The notes: generated by a model not told the origin, from the sequence alone. Counted from the first letter of the stretch, positions 9,122 through 18,995 are shown. The stretch is DNA of 64,000 nucleotides from Acidobacteriota bacterium (GCA_003222895.1 QHXI01000124.1:1-64000), one strand, 5' to 3'. Made by a program: numbers and translations.

Positions 9122-10720
9122 ATGAGAAAACGGCTACGCCTTAATCTGCAATGGAAAGTACTGCTGCTGATGGCAGCGATCCTCACTGCCACCATCATTG
9201 CCTCAACCTACCTTCATGGCCTGATCACAAACCAACTGGGCGAAGAGTATAGATACAATAATGCGGTCCGTCAGGTGGCTACGATTGCTAAACGCACCGC
9301 AGCGCTCCATTACTTCGACCGGCCGGATGATCTTTCGCAAGAGACACAGTTCCTCGTGAACTCTCGTCCCGATTTCGATCAAATAGATGTTTACGAAATT
9401 AAGAATGGTCAGGCACAATTGGTCACCACGACGGCGCCGGCCGCATCTAGACTCCCATACCTAAACGAGAATTCCACCGATAACGAGTTGCACGAGATGG
9501 AAAAGCAGCTCCCCGGCATTGTCTCGATGGAAGTAGATCAGAACAACCGGCGTAATTGGCTCATCACCGTCGAGATGCGAGATGCAAATCGACGAGGATA
9601 CGTTAGCGCGCTGGTGCAGAAGGCGCCGCGTAATGATTTCATGAGCCGGCTTCAGTTTCGGCAGAATGTGATTCTAGCCGGCGGTTCATTCGTCGTGGTT
9701 GGATTGTTGTATTTCTTTTTTGCATTCTTCTTTCAGCGTCCGACTCGTGAAATTGCCGCAGCCATGGCGCGGGCCCAAGCCGGCGATCTAAACGCCAATG
9801 CGGTAGTCCACCGAGATGACGAGCTGGGCAAAATCGCTGCGGCGTTTAATCGCATGATCGCCGATATTCGGGCGCGGGACGACGAACGCGAACGACTCTT
9901 GCTACAGGTCAACAACTTCAACGAGCACTTGCAGGCTGAGGTTGACCAGGCCACGCGAGAGTTGCGCGCGTCAAACGAAAGTTTGCTTGAGACCCAGCAA
10001 GGTTTGGCGCGGTCTGAACGGCTTGCGGCGGTCGGCCAGATTGCCGCATCGCTGGCCCACGAAATCGGCACCCCGCTGAACGCGATCTCGGGCCATCTGC
10101 GATTACTTGCCAGAAGCCATCCAAACGATGCTGACATGAAGCGTCGCGTTAAGATCATCAACTCGCAACTCGAGTCGGTGGTCAAGAGTGTTAAGAGCCT
10201 ACTCGCCCGGACGCAGCGGCCACAGCTAAGTTTTCAAAATCTCAATCTTAACGAAATCGTCGATGAGTTACTGTGGCTCGTGCAGCCGACACTCGAACTT
10301 CATAAGATTAAGGTTGCGACCCGACTCGACGATTCGTTGCTCTTAATCCGCGCCGATCACGATAGTCTCTTGCAACTGTTTCTGAACCTCACGAACAACA
10401 GCATCGATGCTATGCCCAACGGTGGCAGGATCGAGATCACAACCAGATCCGATTCAGCGTCCGGCTGCGCTGAACTCGTCTTCGCCGACAGCGGTAGCGG
10501 CATCGATCCTACGGCGGTTGGCCATCTGTTCGAGCCATTGTGGACGACCAAGACGGCCGGAAGCGGTTTCGGATTGGCGATTGCGCGGGATATCGCGAAC
10601 GATCACGGCGGGAAGATCGAAGTAGTGCATGATGGTCAGGAAGGTGCGGTTTTTCGCCTGAGTTTGCCAATCGCTCTCGCGAAGTCTCTGACTAAGGGGG
10701 TGCTTACCAATGTTGCTTGA
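9122..10720 (+). CDS. Membrane-bound sensor histidine kinase (NtrB/AtoS type)
   Basis: A 532-residue kinase. It has TM1 at residues 12-30, a periplasmic sensor of about 140 residues, TM2 at about 178-200 and a HAMP linker (FFQRPTREIAAAMARAQAGDL). A coiled-coil leads to HisKA (LAHEIGTPLNAISGHL, phospho-acceptor His313), then HATPase with N box (LFLNLTNNSIDAMPNGG), G1 (FADSGSGID) and G2 (GSGFGLAIARDIANDHGG). It overlaps the response regulator by 11 bases, so the two are translated together. It should phosphorylate that sigma54-dependent regulator in response to an envelope signal; the signal is not evident. Confidence 0.9.
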   Translation: MRKRLRLNLQWKVLLLMAAILTATIIASTYLHGLITNQLGEEYRYNNAVRQVATIAKRTAALHYFDRPDDLSQETQFLVNSRPDFDQIDVYEIKNGQAQLVTTTAPAASRLPYLNENSTDNELHEMEKQLPGIVSMEVDQNNRRNWLITVEMRDANRRGYVSALVQKAPRNDFMSRLQFRQNVILAGGSFVVVGLLYFFFAFFFQRPTREIAAAMARAQAGDLNANAVVHRDDELGKIAAAFNRMIADIRARDDERERLLLQVNNFNEHLQAEVDQATRELRASNESLLETQQGLARSERLAAVGQIAASLAHEIGTPLNAISGHLRLLARSHPNDADMKRRVKIINSQLESVVKSVKSLLARTQRPQLSFQNLNLNEIVDELLWLVQPTLELHKIKVATRLDDSLLLIRADHDSLLQLFLNLTNNSIDAMPNGGRIEITTRSDSASGCAELVFADSGSGIDPTAVGHLFEPLWTTKTAGSGFGLAIARDIANDHGGKIEVVHDGQEGAVFRLSLPIALAKSLTKGVLTNVA

Positions 10721-12083
10721 AGCGCCGAGTCTGATGGTAGTTGATGACGATCCAGTAACCTGCGAATTGCTCTGCGAAGTATTCGCGGCCGAAGGCTTCA
10801 AGTCGCGGTTCGTCCAAAGTAGCGAAGCTGCGTTGGCATCGCTTGAGACTGACTATCCCGATGTAGTGGTGAGTGACATTCGCATGAACGGGCCGGAGGA
10901 CGGGCTTACGCTTCTCGACCGCGTGCGGCAGCAATACCCTAAACTACCAGTCGTGTTAATGACTGCATTCGGATCAGTCGACAGCGCTGTCAGAGCTGTG
11001 AAGCATGGCGCGTTCGATTACGTTAGTAAGCCCTTTGATATGGATGCGCTGGTGGCGACGGTTCACCGCGCGCTGTCGGGGAAGTCAGCGAACTCTGTTT
11101 CGGTTATTGATGATGACGAGCCACAAGCCTCGGGTCTGGTTGGGCGCGCGCCGGCGATGCTTGAGGTTTACAAAATGATCGCGCGGGTGGCGGACTCAAC
11201 TGCGGCGGTGCTGATCTCAGGCGAGTCCGGAACAGGCAAGGAACTGGTCGCTCGCGCAATTCATTTTCACAGTTCGCGCGTTGCTGCGCCGTTCGTAGCC
11301 GTCAATTGCGGGGCGTTGACAGAGACGCTGCTCGAAACAGAATTGTTTGGTCATGTGAAAGGGTCTTTCACCGGTGCGATTGCGAACAAACTGGGCATCT
11401 TTGAACAAGCCGGCGCCGGCACGGTATTTCTCGATGAAGTGAGCGAGATGAGCGCCAGCTTGCAGGTTAAGCTCCTCCGAGTTTTGCAGGAGCGGGAGAT
11501 CGTTCCCGTGGGAGGCAGTGCGCCGGTAAGCATCGAAGCCCGCGTGATCGCCGCCACTAATCGCGAGCCTGAGGAATTGATTTCCAGCGACAAGTTTCGG
11601 CTGGATCTTTTGTACCGCCTAAACGTTATTAATATTCATCTACCACCGCTTCGCGAACGCCGGGAAGACCTGCCGTTGCTTGTTGCTCACTTTATTCGCA
11701 AATATGCTTCCGCTGATCGGATGCCACCCAGTGTTGCTGATTCCGCGTTGCGGGTCCTCACAATTTATTCATGGCCCGGCAACGTGCGCGAGTTAGAGAA
11801 CGCGATCGAACGGGCGGTAACGCTGAATCAAACTGGGACGATTACGAAAGACGATCTGCCGGCGAAGATTTTTGCAGCCCAAGACACCTATCTCTCCCAA
11901 ACAAACCGGGATGATCTGGCGCCGCTCTTTGAAGGGCTCCCGTCGATTGATGAAATGGAGCGCCGCTATTTCTTGCACGTTTTGGAATCAACGGGAAATA
12001 ATCGTACGCGCGCCGCGGAAATTCTGGGAATCAATCGCAAGACCCTCTATCGTATGGCGACGCGGCTGGGTGTGAAGTTGTAG
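10710..12083 (+). CDS. Sigma54-dependent response regulator (NtrC/AtoC family)
   Basis: A 457-residue protein with three domains. The receiver has acidic residues near the start (VVDDDP), phospho-Asp in VVVSDIRMNG and Lys in YVSKPFD. The AAA+ domain has Walker A GESGTGKE, the sigma54-contact loop GSFTGA and Walker B VFLDEVSEM. The C-terminus is a Fis-type HTH (ESTGNNRTRAAEILGINRKTLYRMATRLG). All key residues are present, so it is a complete activator under control of the overlapping kinase. A GG-N10-GC element lies about 130 bases after its stop, before the radical SAM operon, which is a plausible target. Confidence 0.92.
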   Translation: MLLEAPSLMVVDDDPVTCELLCEVFAAEGFKSRFVQSSEAALASLETDYPDVVVSDIRMNGPEDGLTLLDRVRQQYPKLPVVLMTAFGSVDSAVRAVKHGAFDYVSKPFDMDALVATVHRALSGKSANSVSVIDDDEPQASGLVGRAPAMLEVYKMIARVADSTAAVLISGESGTGKELVARAIHFHSSRVAAPFVAVNCGALTETLLETELFGHVKGSFTGAIANKLGIFEQAGAGTVFLDEVSEMSASLQVKLLRVLQEREIVPVGGSAPVSIEARVIAATNREPEELISSDKFRLDLLYRLNVINIHLPPLRERREDLPLLVAHFIRKYASADRMPPSVADSALRVLTIYSWPGNVRELENAIERAVTLNQTGTITKDDLPAKIFAAQDTYLSQTNRDDLAPLFEGLPSIDEMERRYFLHVLESTGNNRTRAAEILGINRKTLYRMATRLGVKL

Positions 12084-12212
12084 TTCCAGACGAAGTCGAA
12101 AAGGCCTCACTTCATCAAAAAAGCCACACGCAAAAGCCACAACTCGCCCGACCTCCTCTTAATTCCAAACGCTTTTCTTCATTTCTTGTCCGTCGGCCCG
12201 ATCGATCCGGAA

Positions 12213-12228
12213 CGGTATGAGCGTTGCT
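12213..12228 (+). promoter_or_regulatory. Candidate sigma54 promoter upstream of the radical SAM cluster
   Basis: CGGTAT-N5-TTGC has the invariant GG (12214-12215) and GC (12226-12227) at the right spacing, and TTGC matches consensus, but the -24 box is weak (TGGCAC expected). It lies about 60 bases before the cluster's first start and directly follows a sigma54 response-regulator gene. It is tentative. Confidence 0.3.
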
Positions 12229-12289
12229 TATCGAATCGCAATCTGCCTTATGCGTATTAGTGTGTCGATTGGCGGAGGGACGTAATCGC

Positions 12290-13309
12290 TTGAAGAAATC
12301 TTTGATGTTTAAGAATGCGCTGCGCCAGATGGCGCACAGATTCGATCGTCCGTTCATGGTGATGTTCGAGACGACTCTGCACTGCAACATGAAGTGCGGC
12401 TATTGCGCGATCTGGCAGAACCAGCAACCGGAAGATCGCGCCGTGCGCGATCGCGTCTTTGCGCGGATGGACGAGGCCGCGGACTTCGGAGTCTTTGCCT
12501 GGAGTTTTTCCGGCGGCGAACCGTTGATGAATCCAAACATGCCGGACTATATCGAGTATGCGGCGCGCAAAGGCTTCTTCACGTCGATGCCCACGAATGG
12601 TTTGGCGCTGAAAAAATATGCCGAAAGTTGTGTGAAGCTCGATCAGCTGGAAGTTTCAATCGACACCCTCGATCAAGAGAAGTTCGCCAGGCGACGTGGT
12701 ATTGACGGGTTGCCGACGATTCTCGCCGCGCTCGATTTCATCAAAGGGAATCTTCAGCACAACGCAATTCAAATCAACGCCGCGGTCGATCTCGAAAACT
12801 TGGAAGACTTGCCGTCCTTAGCAGCGTACTGCGACGAGCGCGGCTTCCTGCTTCACACCGAAGCGGTGCACAACGTCGTGCGTACAACCTGGAAAACCGA
12901 AGACGTCGAGATGCGGAAAGAAGAACTCGACCACGTCGCGGCTTACATCATGCAACTGAAAAAAGAGCACAAGTGTGTTCGCTTCTATCGGGATTACTAT
13001 AAGTTCTATCGCAACGATGGATTTACCAGAAAATTTCCCTGTCGTTCGGCTTCGCATCTGGTCAACATGCGGCCCGACGGTTCGATCCAGTTCCCATGCG
13101 CATTCGTCTCGGTGCATCGAGGTGCGCCGGACATGAGTCTGCGCGAAATCTACGCGTCGCCGGAAGTGCGGAAGATTATTCAAGAGTCGCCGCAGATGTG
13201 GGATTTCTGCAAGGGCTGCAAGATTGGCTGTCCTTATGAGGTGTCGGCTTATCGCAACAGCCCTTTGACCGCGATTCGCGGCGCCTTGGATTTTCTGCAA
13301 TTTAGTTGA
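12290..13309 (+). CDS. Radical SAM enzyme with C-terminal Cys motif
   Basis: The 339-residue protein has CNMKCGYC (C32, C36, C39) for the radical SAM [4Fe-4S] cluster, the SAM-binding SGGEPLMNP, and later Cys residues (FPCRSAS, FPCAF, CKGCKIGCPYE) that may bind an auxiliary cluster as in SPASM-like enzymes. The start is placed at TTG 12290 because GGAGGG lies at 12274-12279, 10 bases upstream; an ATG at 12224 precedes that site and one at 12305 has none. It is first of eight closely packed genes that include an exporter, glycosyltransferase and deacetylase. It could modify a lipid or sugar precursor; the substrate cannot be told from the sequence. Confidence 0.85.
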   Translation: MKKSLMFKNALRQMAHRFDRPFMVMFETTLHCNMKCGYCAIWQNQQPEDRAVRDRVFARMDEAADFGVFAWSFSGGEPLMNPNMPDYIEYAARKGFFTSMPTNGLALKKYAESCVKLDQLEVSIDTLDQEKFARRRGIDGLPTILAALDFIKGNLQHNAIQINAAVDLENLEDLPSLAAYCDERGFLLHTEAVHNVVRTTWKTEDVEMRKEELDHVAAYIMQLKKEHKCVRFYRDYYKFYRNDGFTRKFPCRSASHLVNMRPDGSIQFPCAFVSVHRGAPDMSLREIYASPEVRKIIQESPQMWDFCKGCKIGCPYEVSAYRNSPLTAIRGALDFLQFS

Positions 13310-13322
13310 GGAAGAATTATTC

Positions 13323-14261
13323 GTGGTTGCCACGTTAGAGACTTTGCCGGAAGTCGAAATCGCACTCGACCGCCAGACTGCTTTGGCGGAGTCCGTCGTA
13401 GCAGTGCGCGATTTGGTTAAGACTTATCGCGACGGCACGGAAGCTAATCGCGGAATCAATCTCGAAGTTCGTCGTGGCGAGGTGTGCGCAATCCTGGGAC
13501 CCAACGGCGCCGGCAAGACGACTTTCCTTAGACAACTTACAACGGAGCTGCGGCCGACATCGGGATCGATCGAGGTCATGGGTATTGATGTAGTCGCCAA
13601 TCCGGCACGTGCCAAGAGATTGATGGGCATTACGCCGCAGGAGGCGGGCCTCTTCGATCGCTTAACTGTTCAGCAGCATTTTGAATACTTCGCTCGGTTC
13701 AAACATCTTTCACGGGACACTGCGCATTCCGCCAGCACCGCAGTCATGTTGAAGCTGGATCTGATGACCGTACGCAAAAGGCTGGTGCGCTCGCTCTCCG
13801 GCGGCCAACGGCGGCGAATTCTGATTGGGCTTGCTTTGTTGGGCTGCCCGCCTTTGTTGGTTTTGGACGAGCCGACTACTGGACTCGATCCGGCGACGCG
13901 CCGCCGAGTGTGGAAAGTGATTCGCAATGCGGTACGCGATGGTGCGACGGTGATCCTCTCCACGCATTACATGGAAGAGGCTGAGCGTTTGAGCGATCGC
14001 ATTGGCATCATTTCAGAAGGAGAGCTGATCGCGTACGGAAATCTCGATGAGCTGCTGTCGCGCGTTGATCGGAGTTATCGGCTCAGCTACCGCGATCTTT
14101 CCAGTGAGTCACGCGTCCGGTTCTGCGAAAGTTTCGCCGCCGCTCAACGATGCGTCGAGAGGGAACGGTTAACGGAATACTCGATCGCGCGCGCTTCGCT
14201 TGAGGATGTCTATTTCAAACTCACGGGCGCGGCCTTCGACGAAACATCGGAAACTCTATGA
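13323..14261 (+). CDS. ABC transporter ATP-binding protein (ABC-2 type exporter)
   Basis: A 312-residue ATPase with Walker A GPNGAGKTT, signature LSGGQRRR, Walker B LLVLDEPTTGLD and switch His (STHYMEEAE). The C-terminal extension is DrrA/NodI-like. The start is GTG 13323, with GAGGAA at 13308-13313. It overlaps the permease gene by 4 bases, so the pair forms one exporter. It should drive export of the product made by the surrounding enzymes. Confidence 0.92.
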   Translation: MVATLETLPEVEIALDRQTALAESVVAVRDLVKTYRDGTEANRGINLEVRRGEVCAILGPNGAGKTTFLRQLTTELRPTSGSIEVMGIDVVANPARAKRLMGITPQEAGLFDRLTVQQHFEYFARFKHLSRDTAHSASTAVMLKLDLMTVRKRLVRSLSGGQRRRILIGLALLGCPPLLVLDEPTTGLDPATRRRVWKVIRNAVRDGATVILSTHYMEEAERLSDRIGIISEGELIAYGNLDELLSRVDRSYRLSYRDLSSESRVRFCESFAAAQRCVERERLTEYSIARASLEDVYFKLTGAAFDETSETL

Positions 14262-14992
14262 ACCGTATCACCGACATCGCAGGTGTGTTTCGGATTCAGC
14301 TAGCGAGCATGCGTCGCGAAATCGGTCCTTTTCTGCTGGCCGCGATCGTCTTTCCCTCCGCGATGTATCTGTTTGCCAACGCTGTGAGCGGCGCCGGCGC
14401 TGCGCAAAACCGGCTGCGTTTTCTCTCGGGCTCGATTGTCTTTTCCCTCTCGCTGACATCGATCAGTTGGCTGGGATACCTGCTTTTGGAAAACCGCTTC
14501 ACGGGGCGTCTGAAGTTATTCGCGACCTTGCCGATCGCTCCTTCAAGCTACGTCTTTGGCGTGCTCATTTTTGCCCTCGCCCAAGCGGCGCTCGGCACGA
14601 CCACATTGATGGTTTTGGGTCGAGCCTTAGGAGTGCAGCTGCGGCCAAACTTGCTGCTGCTGATCCTGGTCGTGTTTTTGACGATCCTCAGTCTCTGCGG
14701 CCTCGGCGTGATCGTCGCGGCGCGCGCCCGCAGCTTCAGTGAAGGCTCTCTTCTGACGGACGCGCTTGGCGCTGGTCTGGTCCTGCTGGCACCGATTTAC
14801 TACGCGCCAGAGACGATGCCGCGTGCGCTCCGATTGTTCGCCCAAGTGTTGCCGACGAGTTTCGCTGCCCGGGCTTTGCGAACGACACTCGATGGTGGGA
14901 CTGCGATCGGCAGTGAGTTAGTGGCGTTAAGTGTGACCGCATTGATCACGCTGGCACTTGGCCTTCGTTTGCTGAGGTGGCGTGAAGAATGA
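14258..14992 (+). CDS. ABC-2 type transporter permease
   Basis: A 244-residue protein with about six hydrophobic segments (for example FLLAAIVFPSAMYLFANAV, GSIVFSLSLTSISWLGYLL, LLLLILVVFLTILSLCGLGV and a C-terminal TALITLALGLRLL). The family is the short ABC-2 permeases that dimerise with a NodI/DrrA-type ATPase. It overlaps the ATPase gene upstream and the glycosyltransferase gene downstream by 4 bases each, which suggests strict co-translation. Confidence 0.85.
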   Translation: MNRITDIAGVFRIQLASMRREIGPFLLAAIVFPSAMYLFANAVSGAGAAQNRLRFLSGSIVFSLSLTSISWLGYLLLENRFTGRLKLFATLPIAPSSYVFGVLIFALAQAALGTTTLMVLGRALGVQLRPNLLLLILVVFLTILSLCGLGVIVAARARSFSEGSLLTDALGAGLVLLAPIYYAPETMPRALRLFAQVLPTSFAARALRTTLDGGTAIGSELVALSVTALITLALGLRLLRWREE

Positions 14993-16149
14993 ACGTTCTG
15001 GTGCTGACGCTCTCGTTCGGTTCAGGTCATGTGCGCGCTTCGCAAGCTGTCGCTAATGAGGTCGTCGCGCAGGCGCCAACTGCAAATGTTCGGGTCGTGG
15101 ATGCGCTCGCAGACGCTCATCCCTTGTTTCGCATGTGCTACGAATGGCCGTACTGGCTGATGCTGAGACACGCGCCGTCGATCTGGAATCGATTGAATTC
15201 TGCGCGTCACGAACAGATGCATGAGAGTACGGCGCCCGGATGGGCCTTTCGTGTCGGCTGCCGAAAAGTGTTTCAGGCGATCGAGACTTTTCGTCCCGAT
15301 GTGATCGTCGCGGTTGAAGTTGCTGCGTGCGAAATCTCGGCAATTGCGACGCAAGCGAAGATTACGCGCGCTCCGATCCTTTGCGTGATTACTGACTATG
15401 AGGCGGAACCAATCTGGGTCAAGCCCGAGGTTTCCGCGTTCACCGTTGCCGATGAGAGCGGAAGGACGGAGCTGATTGATTGGGGCGCGCCGGCAGACAG
15501 CATTTTTGTGACCGGGATTCCAATTGACGCTTCGTTTTCGGAGCGATGTGACGGCAAAGCAACACGGCTGCGCTATGGAATCACAGACAATTTGCCGGTC
15601 GTGGTTTTGATGGGAGGTGGCATGGGCCCATCGCGTATGGATCAAGTTACGAACGCTTTGGCAAACTCGAACACGCCGCTGCACATGATCGCCATCGCCG
15701 GCCGGGATCGGCGGGCGCACCGACGGCTGCGCAAGTTGCGAGTTGAGCCGCCTTCAACACTAAGCGTTCTTGGCTGGGCAGATAATGTGCCCGCGTTGAT
15801 GGAAGCCGCGGACGTGCTGGTGACAAAGCCGGGTGGGCTGACGACGCTTGAGGCTGCAGCAGCTTCTCTGCCGGTGGTCTTTTTCGATCCGATTCCAGGC
15901 GCGGAATTCATCAACGCGAAACGAATGGTTGACGCCGGTGCGGCGGTGCTAACGGGTGGTGCACAACAAACGGCGCACGCGGTTCTGTCGCTCTTGGAAG
16001 ATGAAACTCGCCGCCATGCAATGGCTGTAAGCGCGAAGAGTTTTGCGCGGCCGAACGCGCGTCGTGACATTGCCGCGCTCGCGCTGGAGTTGGCGAACGC
16101 AAGTTGGAGCGTCGCGGCAGAAAACGAACGCGCGCGCCGAGTTGCCTGA
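14989..16149 (+). CDS. MGDG-synthase/GT28-type glycosyltransferase
   Basis: A 386-residue protein with an N-terminal MGDG-synthase-like fold (LTLSFGSGHVRASQAVANEV) and a GT28-like C-terminal half (VVLMGGGMGPSRMDQV, LGWADNVPALMEAADVLVTKPGGLTTLEAAAASLPVVFFDPIPGAE), where the KPGG-T/E motif binds the nucleotide sugar. The family transfers sugars to diacylglycerol, ceramide or lipid II. In this cluster it probably glycosylates a lipid acceptor. It overlaps the permease gene by 4 bases; the stop is 7 bases from the deacetylase start. Confidence 0.85.
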   Translation: MNVLVLTLSFGSGHVRASQAVANEVVAQAPTANVRVVDALADAHPLFRMCYEWPYWLMLRHAPSIWNRLNSARHEQMHESTAPGWAFRVGCRKVFQAIETFRPDVIVAVEVAACEISAIATQAKITRAPILCVITDYEAEPIWVKPEVSAFTVADESGRTELIDWGAPADSIFVTGIPIDASFSERCDGKATRLRYGITDNLPVVVLMGGGMGPSRMDQVTNALANSNTPLHMIAIAGRDRRAHRRLRKLRVEPPSTLSVLGWADNVPALMEAADVLVTKPGGLTTLEAAAASLPVVFFDPIPGAEFINAKRMVDAGAAVLTGGAQQTAHAVLSLLEDETRRHAMAVSAKSFARPNARRDIAALALELANASWSVAAENERARRVA

Positions 16150-16156
16150 GACAGAG

Positions 16157-16900
16157 ATGCTACTTCCGATTTCAATGATCACCGGTTCAGCCGTCGCCGC
16201 TGCGTCAGCCGCTTACTACGCGACGTCCGCGGTCCGCTCGCAGTGGCTCGGCGCAACGGTTTGGCGCGGGCGCACCGACACAAACGAAGTCGCGCTCACA
16301 TTCGATGATGGGCCAGACAAAGACACAGAAGAGTTGCTTGATGTTCTTGGAGATCTGAACGTGAACGCGGCCTTTTTCATGATCGGCAGTCAGGTCGAGC
16401 GGCACCCGGATATCGCTCGCCGAGTTGCTGAATTAGGTCATGAGATCGGAAATCATTCTTACTCGCATCCCATTTTCGTTTCTCGCAGTGCGAATGAAAC
16501 TCGGAAACAACTGGATCTCGCGCAACAAATAATTGCCGAAACGACAGACATTCGTCCGCTGCTGGCACGGCCTCCATATGGCGTACGCACGCGCGCATAT
16601 TTTTCGGCAGCTCGAAATCTAAACCTGCAAACCGTTCAATGGAGCGACACCGGTTTTGATTGGAAGGACCACGACGCGGAGCGAATCGCCCGTGACGCTG
16701 TCCAGCACGCGCGCGCCGGCTCGATCATTCTGCTTCACGATGGCGATAGCGCCGGAAAGAGCGATCGCAAACGGACGATCGCGGGCATCCCGCTGATAGT
16801 TGCGGCATTAAAGGCGCGCGGCCTTGAAATCGCTCCGCTCAGCCGATTGATCGAAATGAAGTCTCAACCACAGTTTGGAGCCGAGCAGACAAACGCATGA
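16157..16900 (+). CDS. NodB-type polysaccharide deacetylase
   Basis: The 247-residue protein starts at ATG 16157, just after the glycosyltransferase stop; an upstream ATG lies within that gene. A short hydrophobic N-terminus (ISMITGSAVAAASAAYYA) suggests a membrane anchor. Catalytic motifs are complete: TFDDGPD, NHSYSH for metal binding, RPPYG, a Trp motif (SDTGFDWKDHD) and IILLHDGD. Enzymes of this family remove N- or O-acetyl groups from amino sugars. Combined with the neighbouring glycosyltransferase it predicts a de-N-acetylated sugar on the product. It overlaps the phosphatase gene by 4 bases. Confidence 0.88.
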   Translation: MLLPISMITGSAVAAASAAYYATSAVRSQWLGATVWRGRTDTNEVALTFDDGPDKDTEELLDVLGDLNVNAAFFMIGSQVERHPDIARRVAELGHEIGNHSYSHPIFVSRSANETRKQLDLAQQIIAETTDIRPLLARPPYGVRTRAYFSAARNLNLQTVQWSDTGFDWKDHDAERIARDAVQHARAGSIILLHDGDSAGKSDRKRTIAGIPLIVAALKARGLEIAPLSRLIEMKSQPQFGAEQTNA

Positions 16901-17622
16901 TAAAGACGCAGAAAACGCCGATTCTATTTCTGGATTTTGATGGAACGATCTCGAAGCGCGACGTCACCGATGTCATTCTTGAGCAGTATGCCAACGAGAA
17001 GTGGCAGGCCGCGGAAACCGCGTGGCTCGACGGCCGCATCGGTTCCCGCGCATGTCTGAGCGAGCAAATGAGTTTGGTACAGGCGACTCGATCTCAACTG
17101 CATGCTCTGCTGGATGCGATCGAAATAGATGAAGGTTTATCGACCCTGCTCGACCTTTGCAACGCGTGCAACGTCGCCGCCCACATCATCAGTGACGGCT
17201 TTGACTATTGCATCACGCGCATTCTCGCGCGCGGCGTGAATGGCCAACGCTCGGCAATCAAAAGTGTCTGCGCCAGCCATCTCGAGTTGAGTAAGCTGCC
17301 GTGGCGCACCGAGTTTCCTTTCTTCCGTCAATCGTGCGCGCATGGCTGTGCCACCTGCAAACCTGCGGTGATGCGTCTGTTGAATCCAAAGAATGCGCCG
17401 GTGATCTTTGTTGGCGATGGTTTTTCTGATCGCTACGCAGTGGAATGCGCGGACTTGGTTTTCGCCAAGAACGATCTGGCGCGTTATTGTGGCGACAATT
17501 CGATTGAACATATCGCGTACACAACGCTTTCAGAAGTCGCAACGCGAATGGAAGCGTGGATGCTCGCGCGGACATTTCGGCGAGATGAAGACATGCGGGA
17601 CGATTTACCAATTTCCGTTTGA
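16897..17622 (+). CDS. MtnX-like HAD-IB phosphatase
   Basis: A 241-residue HAD phosphatase with motif I DFDGTISKRD (nucleophile Asp13, acid Asp15), motif II in HIISDGFDYC, and the acidic motif FVGDGFSDRYA near the C-terminus. Like MtnX relatives it has a Cys-rich HGCATCKPAV segment before the last motif. MtnX itself acts in methionine salvage, but no other salvage gene is here. It more likely dephosphorylates an intermediate of the clustered pathway. The start ATGA overlaps the deacetylase stop. Confidence 0.85.
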   Translation: MIKTQKTPILFLDFDGTISKRDVTDVILEQYANEKWQAAETAWLDGRIGSRACLSEQMSLVQATRSQLHALLDAIEIDEGLSTLLDLCNACNVAAHIISDGFDYCITRILARGVNGQRSAIKSVCASHLELSKLPWRTEFPFFRQSCAHGCATCKPAVMRLLNPKNAPVIFVGDGFSDRYAVECADLVFAKNDLARYCGDNSIEHIAYTTLSEVATRMEAWMLARTFRRDEDMRDDLPISV

Positions 17623-17637
17623 ACTGAGGATTCTTTT

Positions 17638-18991
17638 ATGAGCACTGTTATCGATGGCTCCGTTTCGTCTCCGATCATGAACGAGCAGGAACTGCTCGCG
17701 CTCGAACAGAAGTATTGCTCATGGGGCGACACGGTTCACTATCTCGATCCGCCAAAACTCTTCGAGCGCGCCGAAGGTCACTATCTCTATGATCGCGAAG
17801 GCACACCGTATCTCGACTTACAGATGTGGTATTCGGCGGCTAGTTTCGGTTACGGCAATCAGCGTTTGAATCAGGTGTTAAAGGACCAGATCGACAAGCT
17901 GCCGCAATTGGCTTGTCAGTACCTTCACGAGGAAAAAATTGAATTGGCGGCGGCAATCGGGCGATTGAATAAATCGAAGTTTGGTCTCGATGGCCGCGTG
18001 CATTTCAATGTCGGCGGGGCTCAGGCAATCGAAGACAGCTTAAAAATCGTGCGCAACTCGACCGGCAAAAATCTGGTGTTCGCGTTCATGGGTGGCTATC
18101 ACGGCCGCACCCTCGGGGCCTCGGCAATCACTTCGAGTTATCGCTATCGCCGCCGTTACGGTCACTTTTCCGATCGAGCGCACTTCGTGCCGTTTCCGTA
18201 TTGCTTCCGTTGTCCATATGACAAGAAACGCGAGGACTGTAACCTCTACTGCGTCGATCAGTTCGCGAAAAATTTCGAAACTGAATACAACTCTTTTTGG
18301 GACGCAAAGGCGGGCGAGTCCGAATTCGCGGCGTTCTATGCTGAACCGATTCAGGCGACCGGCGGCTATGTAATTCCACCGGTGGAATATTTTCCGGCGC
18401 TGAAAAAAATTCTGGATGAACGCAATATCCTGCTCGTGGATGATGAGATTCAAATGGGTTTCTATCGCGCCGGAAAATTCTGGGCGATGGAAAATTTTAA
18501 CGTCGAGCCCGATATGATCGTTTTCGGCAAGGCGTTGACGAACGGTTTGAATCCGCTGTCCGGCGTTTGGGCAAGGGAGGAATTGATTGCACCGGCGGTG
18601 TTTCCGCCGGGCTCGACGCACTCAACGTTTTCTTCGAACCCAACGGAAAGGGGCGTACTTCCTGGCGCAGATTCGCGAACTGCAACGACGCTACCCGAAA
18701 GTAATTGGCGACACCAACGGCGTGGGCATGGCGCTGCGAATCGAAATCTGCCATGAAGATGGCTACGAACCCGACCGGGAGTTGACCGATCGAATGTTCG
18801 CAGAAGGTATGAAAGGCGAGCTCGACGCGCGTGGGCGGCGCAGCGGTTTGGTGCTGGACATCGGCGGTTACCACAAAAATGTATTTACGCTCGCGCCGTG
18901 TTTCGATATGACCGAAGAAGAGATCGACATAGCTGTCGAACTATTCGAACAACTGATTCGGCGCTGCGCGCCTGATCGATTGAGTCACTGA
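17638..18991 (+). pseudogene. Class III (PLP) aminotransferase, broken by an internal deletion/frameshift
   Basis: The first frame encodes a class III aminotransferase through the PLP-lysine region (GGYHGRTLGAS, VDDEIQMGFYRAGKFWA, Lys298 in FGKALTNG, then STHSTFSSNP). Near 18640-18648 the frame changes and resumes as KGAYFLAQIRELQRRYPKVI to a normal C-terminus at 18991. In the family about 20 residues (GT-AL-L...-E-.. helix) lie between those motifs and are missing here, so it is a deletion of non-triplet length rather than a simple indel. As written the enzyme is inactive. In the intact pathway it would install an amino group. The gene sits 15 bases after the phosphatase and 4 bases before the ligase. 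Assembly error is a live alternative. Confidence 0.75.
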
Positions 18992-18995
18992 AGCA

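Noticed and set aside
15022-15720. 232-residue frame antisense to the glycosyltransferase
   Set aside because: Arg/His-rich shadow frame of a clear glycosyltransferase gene.
16897-17622. Methionine-salvage phosphatase MtnX proper
   Set aside because: No other salvage gene is nearby and the gene is embedded in a biosynthetic cluster; named MtnX-like only.
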